64,000 nucleotides of DNA, from the NCBI GenBank assembly GCA_028583605.1, contig CM053335.1, positions 11,104,053 to 11,168,052 on the forward strand, in the 5' to 3' direction. The notes under the pieces were generated by a model, which made no database searches, was not told the origin of the DNA, and saw nothing but the letters and a program-made list of their open reading frames with translations. This document shows positions 24,025 to 36,251 of this stretch, one piece after another. The number at the start of each line of letters is the position of its first letter. The stretch's first letter is position 1. Source of the stretch: Dastarcus helophoroides. Lineage: Eukaryota > Arthropoda > Insecta > Coleoptera > Bothrideridae. The position numbers and the translations under genes were made by a program.

Positions 24025-25380
24025 CAGTGGTGGCTCGTAGCCAAAACTAATGGGGGTGCTGCGACAATGTTCGGCGTTTTAAAATTTTTAAAATTTCCAA
24101 TGATAATTTCGACATTTTCAAAACGTTACTTTTCGAAAATTTTAGATTTCTTTGAAAACTTGACAATGAAAACTTTTGATTATGTCGCGTTTTTTAATAA
24201 GTTGGATTTTTTGTTAATTTCGACTGTATTTTTTTTTTTTGATGGAACGGACTGGTCCTTGGTTATCTTCAAAAATTGAAACACAGAACTTGTCCCCTGA
24301 AACCAAGAAAAATGTGTTTTTTAATTTTTCTTGGTTTCAGGGGACAAGTTCTGTGTTTCAATTTTCGACTGTATTGCAAAAATTAGATTTTTTCTTGTAA
24401 TCTAGCCCTTATTTTATTTGTAACTATTGACTTTTCTGAAAAAGCGTGAATACTCTTTAAAAAATTTCCGTATTTTCGTAAATATTTAGACTTTTCGGTG
24501 TTCTGTTTTTTGTAATTTTTTGAAAATTAATTATTATGTATTTTTGAAATTTTTACCATTTCAAAATTCTTACTCTTTCTGAAAATGTAAATTTTTTCGA
24601 AACTGAACTTTTGACTTTTTAAATTTTAGAATTTTTTCTAAATTTTACCTTTGTTTATATTTTTTTTGGAAAATTATAATTTGTTTATTGAAAATTTCAA
24701 TTCTCAATAATTTCCACTGGTTTTTGTTTAAATGTCAACTATTTTTTTGCAAAGTTTCGATTATTTTTTAATTTTTTTGTTGTTGAAAATTTGGCTACTT
24801 TTAATTTTCGAAATTCTTCCAAATTTCAACTTTTTAAAAATACGTTTCACTTTGATTCATAATTTTAACTACCAACATTTTAAACTTTTTCCAAAATTTT
24901 AACTTTTCAATATTTTGACTTTTGAAAACCTGGAACTATCTGATAATTTTCACTTGTTTTCAATATTTCGCTTTCGAAAATTTTGGTTTTTATTGAAAAC
25001 TTGAGTGCAAATTTCCCAACTATTCAAAATTTAAACTTTTTTAAAATTTCGTATTATTTAGTAAATTCGATAATAATTCTCAACTCTTGCAAATTTTGAC
25101 ATTTTTATAATGTCGACCTTTTCTTTTTGAAAATTTCTTTTTCTGCAAAATTTTGACTTCTTTTGGGAATTTAAAATATTTTAAAAATATTTGCCTTGTC
25201 AACAAATTTCGACTTTCTTTATTGAAAATTTTAACATTTTCTTAAATCTCCACTTTTTTGACTGTTTTGACCTATTATTTTAATTCTCACTTTGTAGAAA
25301 ATTTCGGCATTTTTCAAATGTTCGAATTTTTCAAAATTCCAGTCATTTTCCAAAATTTAAAATTTAAAATTTAAAACAGG
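24025..25380 (-). mobile_element. truncated hAT of the hAT-1 family
   Basis: Begins CAGTGGTGGCTCGTAGCCAA then AACTAATGGGGGTGCTGCGA, which is the inverse of the right end of hAT-1 (7560-7603). T-rich filler follows. The other end is missing; the 375-bp satellite begins at about 25382. A Penelope palindrome is nested at 24239-24366. Confidence 0.7.
24239..24366. repeat. Penelope tail palindrome
   Basis: Minus tail (from ATGGAACGGACTGGTCCTTG) and plus tail meet at GTGTTTTTTAATTTTTC. The arms AAACACAGAACTTGTCCCCT and its inverse match base for base. No hammerhead-like core remains. Confidence 0.8.
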
Positions 25381-25381
25381 G

Positions 25382-26415
25382 ATTCTAATGCACAGACCAA
25401 TAGGTTTGAACATTTATCAGATTCGAAGTTTGGAAACCAAATACCCGTTTCGATCTTGTTAGATTTCGTCAGTTTGGTATATCCAACTCGAATGCTAACA
25501 AATGTTTCGACAAGTAAGTACTAAAGAATTCACGGCCGTCAAGCGTGTGACTCTTAGTACTACCACCTTTGGATATATCAAACTAATAAGATCTAACAAG
25601 ATCGAAACCGGTATTTGGTTTCCAAACTTCGAATCTAATAAATGTTCAAACCTATTGGTCTCTGCATTAGAATCCTTTCTTCTGGGAACTTTTTCCTAGA
25701 AAGCAACCGCTTTGCTAGGTGGCAGTGTTTCAACTGTTGGTAGTTTAGATATCCATGATTCACTATACACGCCTGGAGGGCTGCATGAATATGTAGTCTA
25801 GGTTGCATTCTACTTGCATACGACAATGTTGGCGATGGCCATAGCTTCTCTATGGACCAATAGGTGGTAGTACTAAGAGTCACACGTTTGACGTCCGTGA
25901 ATTCTTTAGTACTTACTTGTCGGAACATTTGTTAGCATTCGAGTTGGATATACCAAACTGACGAGGTCTAACAAGATCGAAACCGGTATTTGGTTTCCAA
26001 ACTTCGAATCTAATAAATGTTCAAACCTATTGGCCTGTGCATTAGAATCCTTGTCTTCTGGGAACTTTTTCCTAGAGAGCAACCGCTTTGCCAGGTGGCA
26101 GTGTTTCAACTCTTGGTAGTCCAACTACCTATGATTCACTATACACGTTTGGAGGGCTGCATAAATTTGTAGTCTAGGTTGCATTCTACTTGCATACGAC
26201 AATGTTGGCGATGGCCATAGTTTCTCTATGGACCAATAGATGGTAGTACTAAGAATCACACGCTTGACGTCCGTGAATTCTTTAGTACTTACTTGTCAGA
26301 ACATTTGTTAGCATTCGAGTTGAATATACCAAACTGACGAGATCTAACAATATCGAAACCGATATTTGGTTTCCAAACTTCAAATATAATAAATGTTCAA
26401 ACCTATTGGTCCATG
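25382..26415. repeat. 375-bp satellite, two tandem units plus an inverted partial unit
   Basis: GCATTAGAATCC recurs at about 25664, 26039 and (as GCATTAGAAT) 26415, spacing 375 and 376 bp. The unit contains TTCTGGGAACTTTTTCCTAG, GACAATGTTGGCGATGGCCA and GATCGAAACCGGTATTTGG. The left part (25382-25560) is the inverse of the unit end, so the array is palindromic at its left edge. Short frames with repeated KRVTLSTTT and HCHLAKRLLSRKKFP are products of the repeat. A diverged single unit is at about 45060-45500. Confidence 0.88.
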
Positions 26416-26419
26416 CATT

Positions 26420-26724
26420 AGAATTTAAAGTCAAAAGTTTAATTTATTTAAACAAAGTCTCAAAATTTAAAGTTTAGCCTTAAAATGTTGGTTCTTCAGT
26501 TTTCGAGTTTGGTCTGCAAATTTCAACTTTTCTAGAAACGAAAACTTAAGAAATTTTGGATTTAAAATACAGGGTTTGGGAGAAAAATTCAAATATTCGG
26601 ATTTAAAGCAGAAAATTGATAAAAATTTGAAAATTTTTTAACATTGAATTAAGAGAAAATTTTGAGTTTGAATTTGAAACATTAAACGTTTTTATAAATG
26701 TTACTTTTAGGTCTTTTTTTTTTT
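26420..26724. repeat. AT-rich degenerate filler
   Basis: Short AT motif filler like that in the hAT bodies; no gene. Confidence 0.45.
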
Positions 26725-27105
26725 GGTAGAACGAACTGATCCTTGGTTTTCTTTTTAGTAGACTGGTCCTTCGTTATCTTCAAAAATTGAAATACAAATC
26801 TTGCCCCCTGAAACCAAGAAAGATTAAAAAACACAACAGAGGTTGCTCTAACGCATTTCGATAGCCAAGCTATCATCTTTAGAAGATACTCGGTATCTCT
26901 CGAGACGCGTTAAAGCAACCTCTGTTGTGTTTTTTAATCTTTCTTGGTATCAGGGGACAATATTTGCATTTTAAATTTTGATTCTTAGTTATTTTCAAAA
27001 ATTGAAATACAAATGTTGTCCCCTAAAACCAAGAAAGATTAAAAAACACAAAAAAGGTTGCTCTAACGCGTTGCTTTCGCTAAGATATCATCTTCATCAT
27101 CATCT
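26725..27105. repeat. Penelope-derived palindromic repeats
   Basis: Minus copy at 26725-26890 with CTAAAGA, hairpin GATAGC/GCTATC and GAAATGCGTTAGAGC, a truncated plus copy at 26900-26970 (GAGACGCGTTAAAGC plus tail), then another minus tail at 26990-27075 ending in GCTCTAACGCGTTGC. Arms match over GTTGCTCTAACGC and its inverse. Confidence 0.7.
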
Positions 27106-28060
27106 TTTTTTAGAAATTTTGAATGTTTTCTTAAGGTTTGCCTTTTTCATAAAATTTTGATTTTTATCTCAATATCCGATATTTAATATTTGTAGAAATT
27201 TAGCCCTTTTTCCAGTAAATTTGTTTTTTTTTCAATATTTGACGTTCTCTTCAATGGAGTTCAAAAGACTTAATAAAGTCTTTTTTTTAATTCATCTTTT
27301 TGCCAAAATTAGTCTTTTTACCAAAATTCTTCATTTCAATTCAATTCAATTTTTCAAAATTATGATATTATCAAAATATTACCTTTTAAAATTTGATTTA
27401 AATTCGTTTATTTAATTTAAAATTTTGTCATTTTTTTGAATATTTATCTTTTTTAGCAAATTTTGACTATAAGCTCAAAATGTGTTGTTTTATAGTTCAG
27501 AAAATGTCCACTGTTCTCTCTAAATTAGATGGGAATGTTAATAATAATTTTGAGAAAAATATTTTAAAGGATTTCGAGAAATAGATATTTTGAAAATTCA
27601 ACCTTTTTACTAAATGCTAAATTTTAGGAACAAAATTATTGGAAATTGCTATTTTTGTTTCTCAAAGTTTAGACTTTTTTTTGAAAATGCGTCTTTCACA
27701 AAATTAGATCTTTACAAATTTCGACTATTTTCCAAACTTAGACATTTTTTAAGCTTTTGGGAAGGGTTCAGGTTTTTAATGTTAATATGATTTACTGAAA
27801 TTTTCGACTTTTCCGAATTCCTTCTCTCAAAATTGTTCTTTTCCAAAATTACCAGTTTATTCTCAAAATTTCAATTTTTTTTTTAAATTGGTCTTCCTTT
27901 TGGAAATTTGAAATATTTTCTAGAAAGTGCGATCTGCTTCTCGAAATTGTAATCATAGTATTCTTCAAAAATCGTGATATCCGGAGTCCATTTTTTTAAT
28001 TATCTGTTTTTTCTGAATTTTTATTTGAAATTTGATTTCCGGTAATTTCAACTTGTGCGA
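27106..28060. repeat. AT-rich, T-rich filler
   Basis: Degenerate TTTTCAAAATTTCGAC-like motifs on the plus strand. No gene; the 64-codon frame at 27221 is low complexity. Confidence 0.5.
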
Positions 28061-28064
28061 AATA

Positions 28065-29828
28065 CCGGGTGTTTTTTTTAGTTGGGAGGTTATCTTTATA
28101 TGGAGTACTACTTATTATAAAGGCGGGGCTAAACTATCTTCTAAAAATATTTTCAACTTCCCCCCACTACCGGTTATATCGGAAGTAGACATCAACTTTC
28201 TTATTTTAAATAGCAACCCCTAAATTTTATATTTTATTTCCATTTTAAGTAAAAAAATAAGGTGAGTTTATGTATACATGTTTATTGCTTCCTTTGATAG
28301 TTTTAAAGATATTTCAATTTTTCGAAAAAAAATGACAGAAAAGAGGATTATTTTGACTCTTTGTATCTTTTTTATTATTTTTAGTAAAAACATGAAATTT
28401 AAGTTAAAATCTCGAAATATTATAATGATTATGATAACGATATCAGATTTTACATTTATTATACAGGATGATGGAAATTCTATAATCTTTACTGTTTTTG
28501 TTTTATCCAAAAAAACTCTTTTTTTTAATGGGAACTATATGTTTTTAACCTTTTTTAGATTCTTTACATAAAAAGAAGGAAAAAACTTATATAACATATT
28601 TTTTAAAATTTTGTGCCGTTACAGAGATATTTTACATAAATCTCAAAATAAAAAGAATAGTAGGAAATTAACTGTAGGCAATAAAAGCTTAAAGAAATAA
28701 TCATAATAAGTAATAGGAACATAAAATAACTGACAAAAAATTTACATCAAGAACAACAAGGACGGTCTTCTGTTTCAATACATTTAAAGGCATATTTTAA
28801 GGTTTCGAATTGAGTAACCTTTTTAAGTACATCCGATTGTTCCTAGCATTATGCTTGTCATGCAGTAGTCGTAAAAAAAATCAATAAATAATTTTCATTT
28901 CGATTTTCATTATAAAATTTAACGCTTACAAATCCTGAGTTCTAATCTAACAGCATAACAGTTAAAGGACAAATTTTCTTGAACATTTCTTGTTGATTTT
29001 CATTACTCCAAAAATGAGAACTTTGTTTAACAAACCATTTTTACGAAACTTACATTCGTGGCTCCCTAAACATTTTTTAATAAGTATTCTAACAATTAGC
29101 CAAAAAGTTATTAGTCTTGTACGGTTATATTTTAAATGTTATTTAGCCTAAAATTTTTAGGCCTTGTGGTTGTTTTTTTTTTAAGTTTTGTTGTCTACTA
29201 CCAAGTTGCTACTAGAGAAAAAAAAAGATATAATTTTCTTTTTTATTTTGAATTATATTTCTGTAACGGTGCAGAATTTTAAAAAATTGGTCATGTAACT
29301 TTTTCTCCTTTTTGAAGAATCCAAAAACGAGTAAAAAAACACGTTTAAAAAAACAGAGTTTTTTTTTGAATAAAACAAAAACAATAAAAATCATAAAATG
29401 TCCATTCCATCACCTTGTGTAATAAATGTAAAACCTAATTACGTTATTGTAGTCTCCATAATATTCTATAAGTTCGACCCAAATTTCATGTTTTTACTGC
29501 AAATAATAAAAAAGATACAAAGAGTCAAAATATGATATTTTTTTTTTCGAACAATTGAAATATCTTTAAAACTATCAAAGGTAGCAATAAACATTTATAC
29601 ATAAACTCACCTTATTTTTTTACGTAAAATCCAAATAAAGTAGAAAATTTGGGGGTTGCTACTTAAAAAAAGAAAGTTGATGTCCACTTCCGGTATAACC
29701 GGTAGTGGAGGGAAGTTGAAAATGATTTTAGACGATAGCCCCGATTAGCCCCATCGTCAAAATTAGTTTACCTTTATAATAAGTGATACTCCGTATAAAG
29801 GTAACCTCCCAACTAAAAAAACACCCGG
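28065..29828. mobile_element. foldback DNA transposon with about 590-bp inverted repeats
   Basis: Starts CCGGGTGTTTTTTTTAGTTG and ends with the inverse AACTAAAAAAACACCCGG; TA at 28063-28064 and 29829-29830. The arms can be followed inward for about 590 bp on each side (for example ACTACCGGTTATATCGGAAG against CTTCCGGTATAACCGGTAGT). The centre (about 28650-29240) has no coding region. Frames such as 28278-28571 (+) and 28268-28510 (-) lie in one arm and are artefacts. Termini resemble those of the element at 19718-21985, so it may be a non-autonomous relative. Confidence 0.78.
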
Positions 29829-29834
29829 TATATC

Positions 29835-30734
29835 GTATTCTTCAATTTTGGCTTACCTCAAAATTCGATATTTTCTGTTTCTGCATCCATTTAAAATTGA
29901 ATTTTTCGATTTTTTTACAAAATTCGTTTCTTTTTCTAAAATTTAATCCAAATTTTAATAGAAAGAAAAATTTTGAATGATGTAGTGCAAAACCTGGTTC
30001 GGTGTTAGCAAATATTTATTGAAACACTGTAGAATTTTTAGTATCTATTGCTTTTTAATTGTTAGTAAAGTTTAATAGTTGTGAATATTAAAGAATTTTA
30101 CGAAGTAGAGGTTGGAAATGTCAATTAAAGAAAGAACTGGTGAAGAAAAAGCCAATAAGAAATGAATGGGATTAACACAACTTCTCAAAGAAGGTGCAGG
30201 GAATATCCAACGAAAAGTAGTTACAGAGACTATTCCTCAATTTCTTTCGATTGTAATTTGGATCAAATTTTAATTCAACAACGACACTATCGCAAATACT
30301 ATAGAACATATTTTATTTTATCGCCTTTAGAATAAAATCAGAGTAAAGTTCAAGCCCCTTTTTATTTTCAGAGTTCATCGAAGGAGAAGTATTAAACACA
30401 TTCTTTTAATTACGTTTGATTAAAGTATTAATAGATTGAACAAACCGACTAACGTTGAATTGGATTTAGGGATTTGTTCCCATCATTTGTTGACTCTCGT
30501 CTGTCTGGACAGCAGCCAACATTAAGTGGCACTCACAATGGTGTAATTTAACCCTTGTTATTCGACGTTTATACATAATGAAGGGTTAGGTGGCTTCTGT
30601 TTGAACACATTCACCCTTTCTATTACTGGGTATGTAGCATAAGTATTCAATATACTGACGCTTGACAACTAAATCGTCGCTTATGATAAAGTTAATTTCT
30701 GCCATGTAGCTGCGTGTGACAAATCCACAAATTT
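29835..30734. other. no gene recognised
   Basis: A short AT-filler piece to about 29975, then mixed sequence with no gene I can name. Confidence 0.35.
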
Positions 30735-30945
30735 TGGTGGAACGGACTGGTTCCTGGTTATCTTCAAAAATTGAAATACAAATATTCTCCCCTGAAATCA
30801 AGAAAGATTAAAAAACACAACAAAGGTTGCTCTAACACGTTATCTCTGGAGATGAATGCTTGGCTGTCGAAACGCGTTAGAGCAACATTTGTTGTGTTTT
30901 TCAATCTTTCTTGGTTTCAGGGGTTAAATTTGTATTTCAAATTCT
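30735..30945. repeat. Penelope-derived palindromic repeat with hammerhead-like motif
   Basis: The minus half runs from GGTGGAACGGACTGGTTCC to GGTTGCTCTAACACGTT. The plus half then reads CTGGAGA (30846-30852), a hairpin-like ATGCTTGGCTGTC, intact GAAACGCGTTAGAGCAAC (30870-30887), and the tail to about 30945. The first core block has A changed to G. Confidence 0.72.
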
Positions 30946-31339
30946 GAAATATTTCAATGAAAAAACGTAGAAAATTCTTTGATTCAAATTTTCAGTATTC
31001 AAAGCAATGGTCGTTAAATGTTTAGTTAGAATTACGATGTAACTCCAAATGTTTCCTTAAAGGGCTACAAAACTCACTGTGTGAGGCAACTTTAATTTTG
31101 TTGTTTTCTGCAATCGCAGCAAAGTGTACCAACGACCGTACCACACTGAGGAGGCCAAGAAAAGCTGAAACCGGTGTATGATTGGGGATGTAAATATTTT
31201 CAATTTTTAGCACGTTTGCACTGTTTCTTTACAAAACATTTGATTGAGATTAAATTTTCAAGCTTTAAACTCGAGAGATGCAAATTTAAATCAACTTTCT
31301 GTTATCTATAATAGATGCGGGTAAATTTTGATATAATAG

Positions 31340-31860
31340 AAGGAAAATCGATGAAGGAACAGTGAGACAGAAGGACAGAGATAGTAACAGAGGGACAATC
31401 ATAGAAACAAACAAACAAAGACAGAAACAGAAATTGACAGAAACAGAAATTGACAGAAACAGAAATTGACAAAAACAGAAATTAATAGGAACAGAAATTG
31501 ACAGAAAACTAAAGAGAAAATCGGTGGAAGAACAGTGAGACAGAGGGACAGAGATTGTAACAGAGAGACAGTCATAGAGACAAACAAAGACAGAAGCGGA
31601 AATTGACAGAAACATCAGAAATTGATAGAATCAGAAATTGGCAGAAAACTAAAGAGAGAATCAGAGACGATAGAGACAAACAAATAATCGAGAGACAAAC
31701 AAATAATGGGTGACATACAGGTAGATCAGCCAGCAGAGAGGCGGAGGAATAAAAAGCCGGACAAACGTACGCATGCATAGACGAACGAACGGACGGATGA
31801 ATGGATGGACAGACAGACAAATACTCAGAGAGACCGACAGACTGACATACAGAAGATAGA
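31340..31860 (+). repeat. GACA-rich degenerate minisatellite
   Basis: GACAGA and AAACAGAAATTGACAG repeats, with a larger duplicated block (about 31346-31425 and 31516-31590, sharing GAACAGTGAGACAGA). It is the complementary base pattern to the (TCTG)n tract at 9.4 kb but much more diverged. Minus-strand frames reading Ser/Cys/Leu/Phe repeats (31286-31966) are artefacts. Confidence 0.85.
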
Positions 31861-31869
31861 TCTCCCAAG

Positions 31870-33180
31870 TCACTTGAGAGATCCTTATTTTGTGGTTCAT
31901 TGTTCTTCCTCTAAGAACATATACCGAATAATTTTGACAAAATATATAGCATCTCACTATTTGCATCTAAAGTCGGCTCATTAGTAATTAAACCTTATTA
32001 TTTCTAGATCTTTCGTGCACGTACATTTCAAAAATGCCAATAAAACCCATCGACACGAGAAAGAACTTGCTTTAATTGCTGCTTCATAGACGTCATCCCG
32101 CCGACAGATATTAAGAGCAAATTAAAATTCCTCGATATGTATTTTAAAATATTCTGCTCCGACGATTTGATTGTTCTACGAATCGAGTTTTCTTTGATTG
32201 AATGGTAAAAATCGATCGGCGGGTAGGATGCAACAGCATATTTTGCGTCAGATGTAAAATTTTTGCATCTATTTGCCATCAATTAAATCCAGGCATTACA
32301 CATGATTGATTTATGTTACACATGTTGATCACATCCAACGAGATTTCTTAATATATTAAGCCGAATTGTTTCGCGTTTCGATTTTTGTTCTTTTAATTCT
32401 GAATATTATTGGATCGTGTTTATAGATAATTGGAACATGGATCATCATTTAAACACATTTTTTCTTGAAATTACAATCAGAGAAGTATACGGGGTATACT
32501 TATTACATATTTAAGTTTACAGGGTAGAGTTAAAAAAAATCACGGTTAAAATCGATGCAGAATTTCTTGCGGTTAACTTTGAAACGTCAAAATTGTTTAT
32601 TTTTCAGGGCATTATGTTCTTCAGCAAGAGGTCTAAAAAACGGTCGTTTCGTTATACTTATTTAATCTGCAAATAACCAAATAAATATTTATAAAGTGAC
32701 ATCCTGCATAACACATACAAAGCACGTATAAATAGGATTAGATCATGTTTCAATGCGCCCAAAACGCGACTTTATTTACAATGAACTCTGAGTGAAAAAA
32801 GGGTCTTCGTTTCTAACTGATACTACTGGTTTATTATACGGAATTGTTGAGTTTTTGCCAGTCATTTTCCTTTATTTTTGTATTTGACCGAATCATTCAA
32901 TGCCGGATTTCTAAGTAAACAACAAATTTCATATAAGACTCGTTTGAAATTTTGGAAGCTGCATCTTTCACGATGACATTTTGCTTCATTACATTGAGCC
33001 AGATTTGATGAAAAAATCATATTTGTTTGAACAAGTTATATTGAAACTTTCCAAAGTATTTTTGCTTGTTTACAAAGTGGCTAATTTCTCATTCAAAATC
33101 TAATATCTGATTGTGGCAATAAATAATCATTATAACGAAGGCTTCCACGGCCAGAGTCAGTACAGGATATTTAGTCATAA
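31870..33180. other. no gene recognised
   Basis: No repeat recognised. An 84-codon minus frame at 32028-32282 is of mixed composition, but I see no motif, splice signals or neighbouring exon, so I do not call it a gene. Confidence 0.35.
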
Positions 33181-33321
33181 TTAATTGGTTGGTTAATTTA
33201 TATATTAAAAATTGATACCCAAAGCTTGTCCCCTGAAAATAATAAAATTTAAAAAACAATGACTATTTAGTACAGGATATACTTCTTCCGGGATTGGACC
33301 GTGTCAAAGAACTGCTAAAAT

Positions 33322-33365
33322 TGTTTGAGGTTTCGCCCACCATCGTAGGGGGCTTCTTCAGGAAC
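33322..33365 (-). ncRNA. hammerhead-ribozyme-like motif of PLE-1
   Basis: Minus strand: GTTC (helix I strand), CTGAAGA (complement of 33355-33361), helix II AGCCCCCTACGATGGTGGGC, then GAAA (complement of 33331-33334), then CCTCAAAC. Helix II pairs GCCC with GGGC. In PLE-2 the last part reads TGTCGAAC, whose GAAC pairs with GTTC here, so this copy has a damaged cleavage region. One extra base lies between the first core block and helix II. Penelope-like elements are known to carry hammerhead motifs; this fits but is not a proof of activity. Confidence 0.55.
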
Positions 33366-33419
33366 AAAGAAAAGAAACAATAAATGAAAAGGGAATATGC
33401 AAAAATAAAAGAATAAAAA

Positions 33420-33680
33420 GACCAATTTCAAAACATCAGAGCACGGTAACTCCAGTATGTCCACCATACCAGAGGCGAAACTCTTCTGAATTGAAAATTG
33501 GTACAAAGGATAAGAAAGTTTAGACCGAACAGCACGGCAATTCAGTATGTCCACCATATCAGAGTCGAAACTTTTCTGAATTGAAAATTGGTACAAAGGA
33601 TAAGAAAGTTTAGAACGAACAGCACGGCAACTCAGTATGTCCACCATACCAGAGGCGAAACTCTTCTGAGAGGAAAGAGG
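33420..33680 (-). repeat. tandem ~120-bp units in the PLE-1 3' tail
   Basis: Three direct units, each containing ACAGCACGGCAACTCAGTAT then GTCCACCATACCAGAGGCGA then AACTCTTCTGA, separated by TTGAAAATTGGTACAAAGGA. They lie between the endonuclease and the hammerhead-like motif. Equivalent inverted units occur in PLE-2 at 41225-41375. The satellite at 45.7-48.7 kb shares the same core. Confidence 0.85.
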
Positions 33681-33715
33681 GAAAGGGAAACTTTATATAC
33701 CATTCGTCTGCGCGA

Positions 33716-35497
33716 TCACTCCCGAAGATTTCCGATGGTTGGTTTCCAGATGGAGAAAAGCATGTAACCGTCGCCTTTGTTGATGTCTTTGGGGAATTTT
33801 TGGATTTCAATGATCTCGCGTATCTTCCTATTACAGTAATTGGGAACATTCGATATAATTGAAATAGTATTCAAGAGAATCTTATGTCCGGTCTCATGTT
33901 GATGTTCCGCAATGGCTGGCTGCGAAAATAAACCCGACTTAAGACATCTCTGGTGCTGGGATATTCTCGTCTTAAATGATCGCCCCGTTTCTCCGATGTA
34001 CACTGAACCACAAGAACAAGGAACCTGTACACACTATTAGAAAAAAAGGGTGAAATTTTATCTTTGTGAGATGGGAGGAGCTGTTGGAAAGGAAGAAAGG
34101 CTTTAGAAGAAATTATTGAATTTTGTGAAGGAGAGGGGTAGGGTGAAGATGTCGTTTAATGACAGTTTCAATGTCGTGCGATTTGTAACCATTGTTGCGG
34201 AGGTTGAAATGAATTTTTCAACTCGTCTGAAAGATTTATCGGTTGTCAAGTTGCTACAGCTCGTGAAACCAGTGAATTTATGACAAAACATTTTTGGAAA
34301 AAGTGATGATGGGACTCTGCATGCAAATAACGATTAGTATGGGTGGGTTTTCGATAAACGGAATGAGAAACGCGACCGTTTGGTAAACGGGTGACCAGTA
34401 CGTCAAGAAAAGGAAGAGAACCGTTCTTTTCGATTTCCATAGTGAAGCTAATGGAAGAATGTAAACTGTTTAGGAGTCCCAAAAATAAATTTAGTAAATC
34501 CTTGCCATGTGGCCATACAATAAATGTGTCATCTACATAACGAAGCCAAATCTTGGGTTTTAAATCCGCAGTTTCCAACGCAGTGTTTTCAAAAGATTCC
34601 ATGAAAATATTTACTATGACTGGGGATAAGGAGGAACCCATTGCCGTGCCGAAGACTTGTTTATACAAGCTACCATTGAAAGAAAAATAAGTCGATGTAA
34701 GGCAAATTTCAGTTAAATCAGCTAGAGAATCTGCATTCTCTTTGCCTGAAAGTAATTAACGAATTATCGTCATGGAGTACGAAACTGGAACATTAGTGAA
34801 TAGTGAAGTGACGTCAAAACTTACCAGTATGTCGTTGGGGTCTAGGGTTAATTCGGACAATAATTCGACAAAGTGTTTAGAATTTAGGACGTGTGATGAT
34901 GTGTATATGACTTGAGAATGATTTCGAGACATTGTAGTTTGGCGAATTTATCGTGCTGACAATGGGCCTAATTGGAATCTTGAGTTTGTGAATTTCGGGG
35001 AGACCATAAAAACGAGATGGTTTGGATTCTCTCGGAACAAGATATCTGAGAGTGTCTGCGGACAAATTTGAGGATTTTAGCTTGGACTTGAGTTCGCATT
35101 CAATTTTGCTTGTTGGCTCTCGAGGAAGTGGAATATAGGATCCGCCATTCAACAGAGCGTTAATTTTGGATACATTCTCGAAATTATCCAAGATGACTAT
35201 TGCATTACCTTTATCAGCCGAGAGAATAGTGATTAAAGAATCTGTTTTTAAGGTTTTAAGGGCACATCTTTCTTCTCCACAAATGTTGGACTTTGGTGGT
35301 TTGGCATGTTTTAATATTTTTTTAGTTTGAAAACAAATAGGATCTGCTGCCTCCTTGGGGAGAGTTCTGATGGAAAACTCTACTGCACTGATTATTTCCT
35401 CAGTTGGAATTTTTCTTGGGACGACAGCAAAATTCAGTCCCTTAGATAAGATGGTATGTTCGTTATCCGACAGAGAACGGGAAGACAAATTGACCAC
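33716..35497 (-). pseudogene. Penelope-like reverse transcriptase plus GIY-YIG endonuclease, frameshifted
   Basis: Three consecutive minus-strand frames. 34877-35497: RT fingers, with LNFAVVPRKIP, SADKGNAIVILDN and GLPEIHKLKIPIRPIVS. 34246-34668: RT palm, with GTAMGSSLSPVIVNIFME, the catalytic IWLRYVDDTFIVWPHGK (YVDD) and NGSLPFLDVLVTR. 33716-34003: the GIY-YIG nuclease, starting at YIGETGRSFKTRISQHQR, with HQHETGHKI and RKIREIIEIQKFP downstream. The order RT then GIY-YIG is diagnostic of endonuclease-bearing Penelope-like elements. The gap at 34669-34876 still shows coding similarity (TYFSFNGS-like before YKQVFG when shifts are allowed). Frameshifts make it inactive. Confidence 0.88.
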
Positions 35498-35734
35498 CGT
35501 TTTTGAGACTAAACTATAAGTTTTGACTTTGGGACTTAGAGATTCAAATTTCTTCTTGTGTTTCAGATTTTCTAATTCAAAAGTTTTTTCGGACTGATTA
35601 TAGGATATGGCGTCGAAATGACTCCAATGTTTAACCGATAACCTACTCCATAGTTCCAGATGGACCCGAGCAATTGTCGGAAGATCGAAGCTAAATTGCG
35701 TTTAATCCTTTTAATCATATCCCGAACAAGAGAC

Positions 35735-35903
35735 CAACCAGCTTTATGAATTTTGAAGACCCTGCTTTGGAAACTGCGGATTTAAAATCCAAGGTATGGC
35801 TTCGTTATGTAAATGATACATTTATTTTATGGCCACATGGCAAGCATTCACTAAATATATTTTTGGAACACCAAAACAGTTTACATTCTACCATAAGCTT
35901 CAC
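35735..35903 (+). pseudogene. Penelope-like RT palm fragment
   Basis: Reads NFEDPALETADLKSKVWLRY then VNDTFILWPHGKHSLNIFLE, equivalent to the PLE-1 palm. The catalytic YVDD is YVND here, so the first metal-binding Asp is lost. The fragment ends where the hAT remnant begins. Confidence 0.8.
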
Positions 35904-36251
35904 CAGTGGCGGCCAGTGCTAAGCTTTGCAGGTTTGCACAACTTCCAAAAAGACGCTGGGATAAAAAAGAAAGTAAATTGTTCTTTATGTTGTTTATTTT
36001 ATTTATTGATAACAGATTTATAGTCACCAAACATACTGCTGACTACAGCGGATTCTACCGATTCGTAAGGGTTTGACGACATTATTTGGTCCATGGTTTG
36101 CAAAGTTTGCAGGCTAGACTGCAAACTTTGCTTTACACATATGCACCTGCGCCTTAACTCATATTTTGTTCGCTTAAAATACTTGCCCATAAGCAAGCAT
36201 TAGGTTGTACTTGTGGGTGCAAACCAAATATTGATTCGCTATTATAATCTG

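Larger units (their letters stand above)
33217..35722 (-). mobile_element. Penelope-like element PLE-1
   Basis: Minus-strand retroelement with, in order, a broken reverse transcriptase, a GIY-YIG endonuclease, three tandem units of about 120 bp, a hammerhead-like motif, and a tail (about 33217-33255) matching the dispersed repeats. It abuts PLE-2 head to head near 35722. Sequence just outside its 3' end (33170-33216, AATTAATTGGTTGGTTAATT) is repeated in inverse outside PLE-2 (41600-41645), so the two are a large inverted pair. The 5' part of the element is truncated. Confidence 0.88.

Noticed and set aside
28268..28571. Overlapping plus and minus frames of 80-97 codons
   Set aside because: Both lie in one arm of the foldback transposon and are mirrored in the other arm with stops; low complexity.
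31286..31966. Four minus-strand frames rich in Ser, Cys, Phe, Leu
   Set aside because: Products of the GACA-rich minisatellite; no non-repetitive coding sequence attached.
32028..32282. 84-codon minus-strand frame of normal-looking composition
   Set aside because: No motif, no exon signals and no neighbouring coding sequence; length is within chance for this window.
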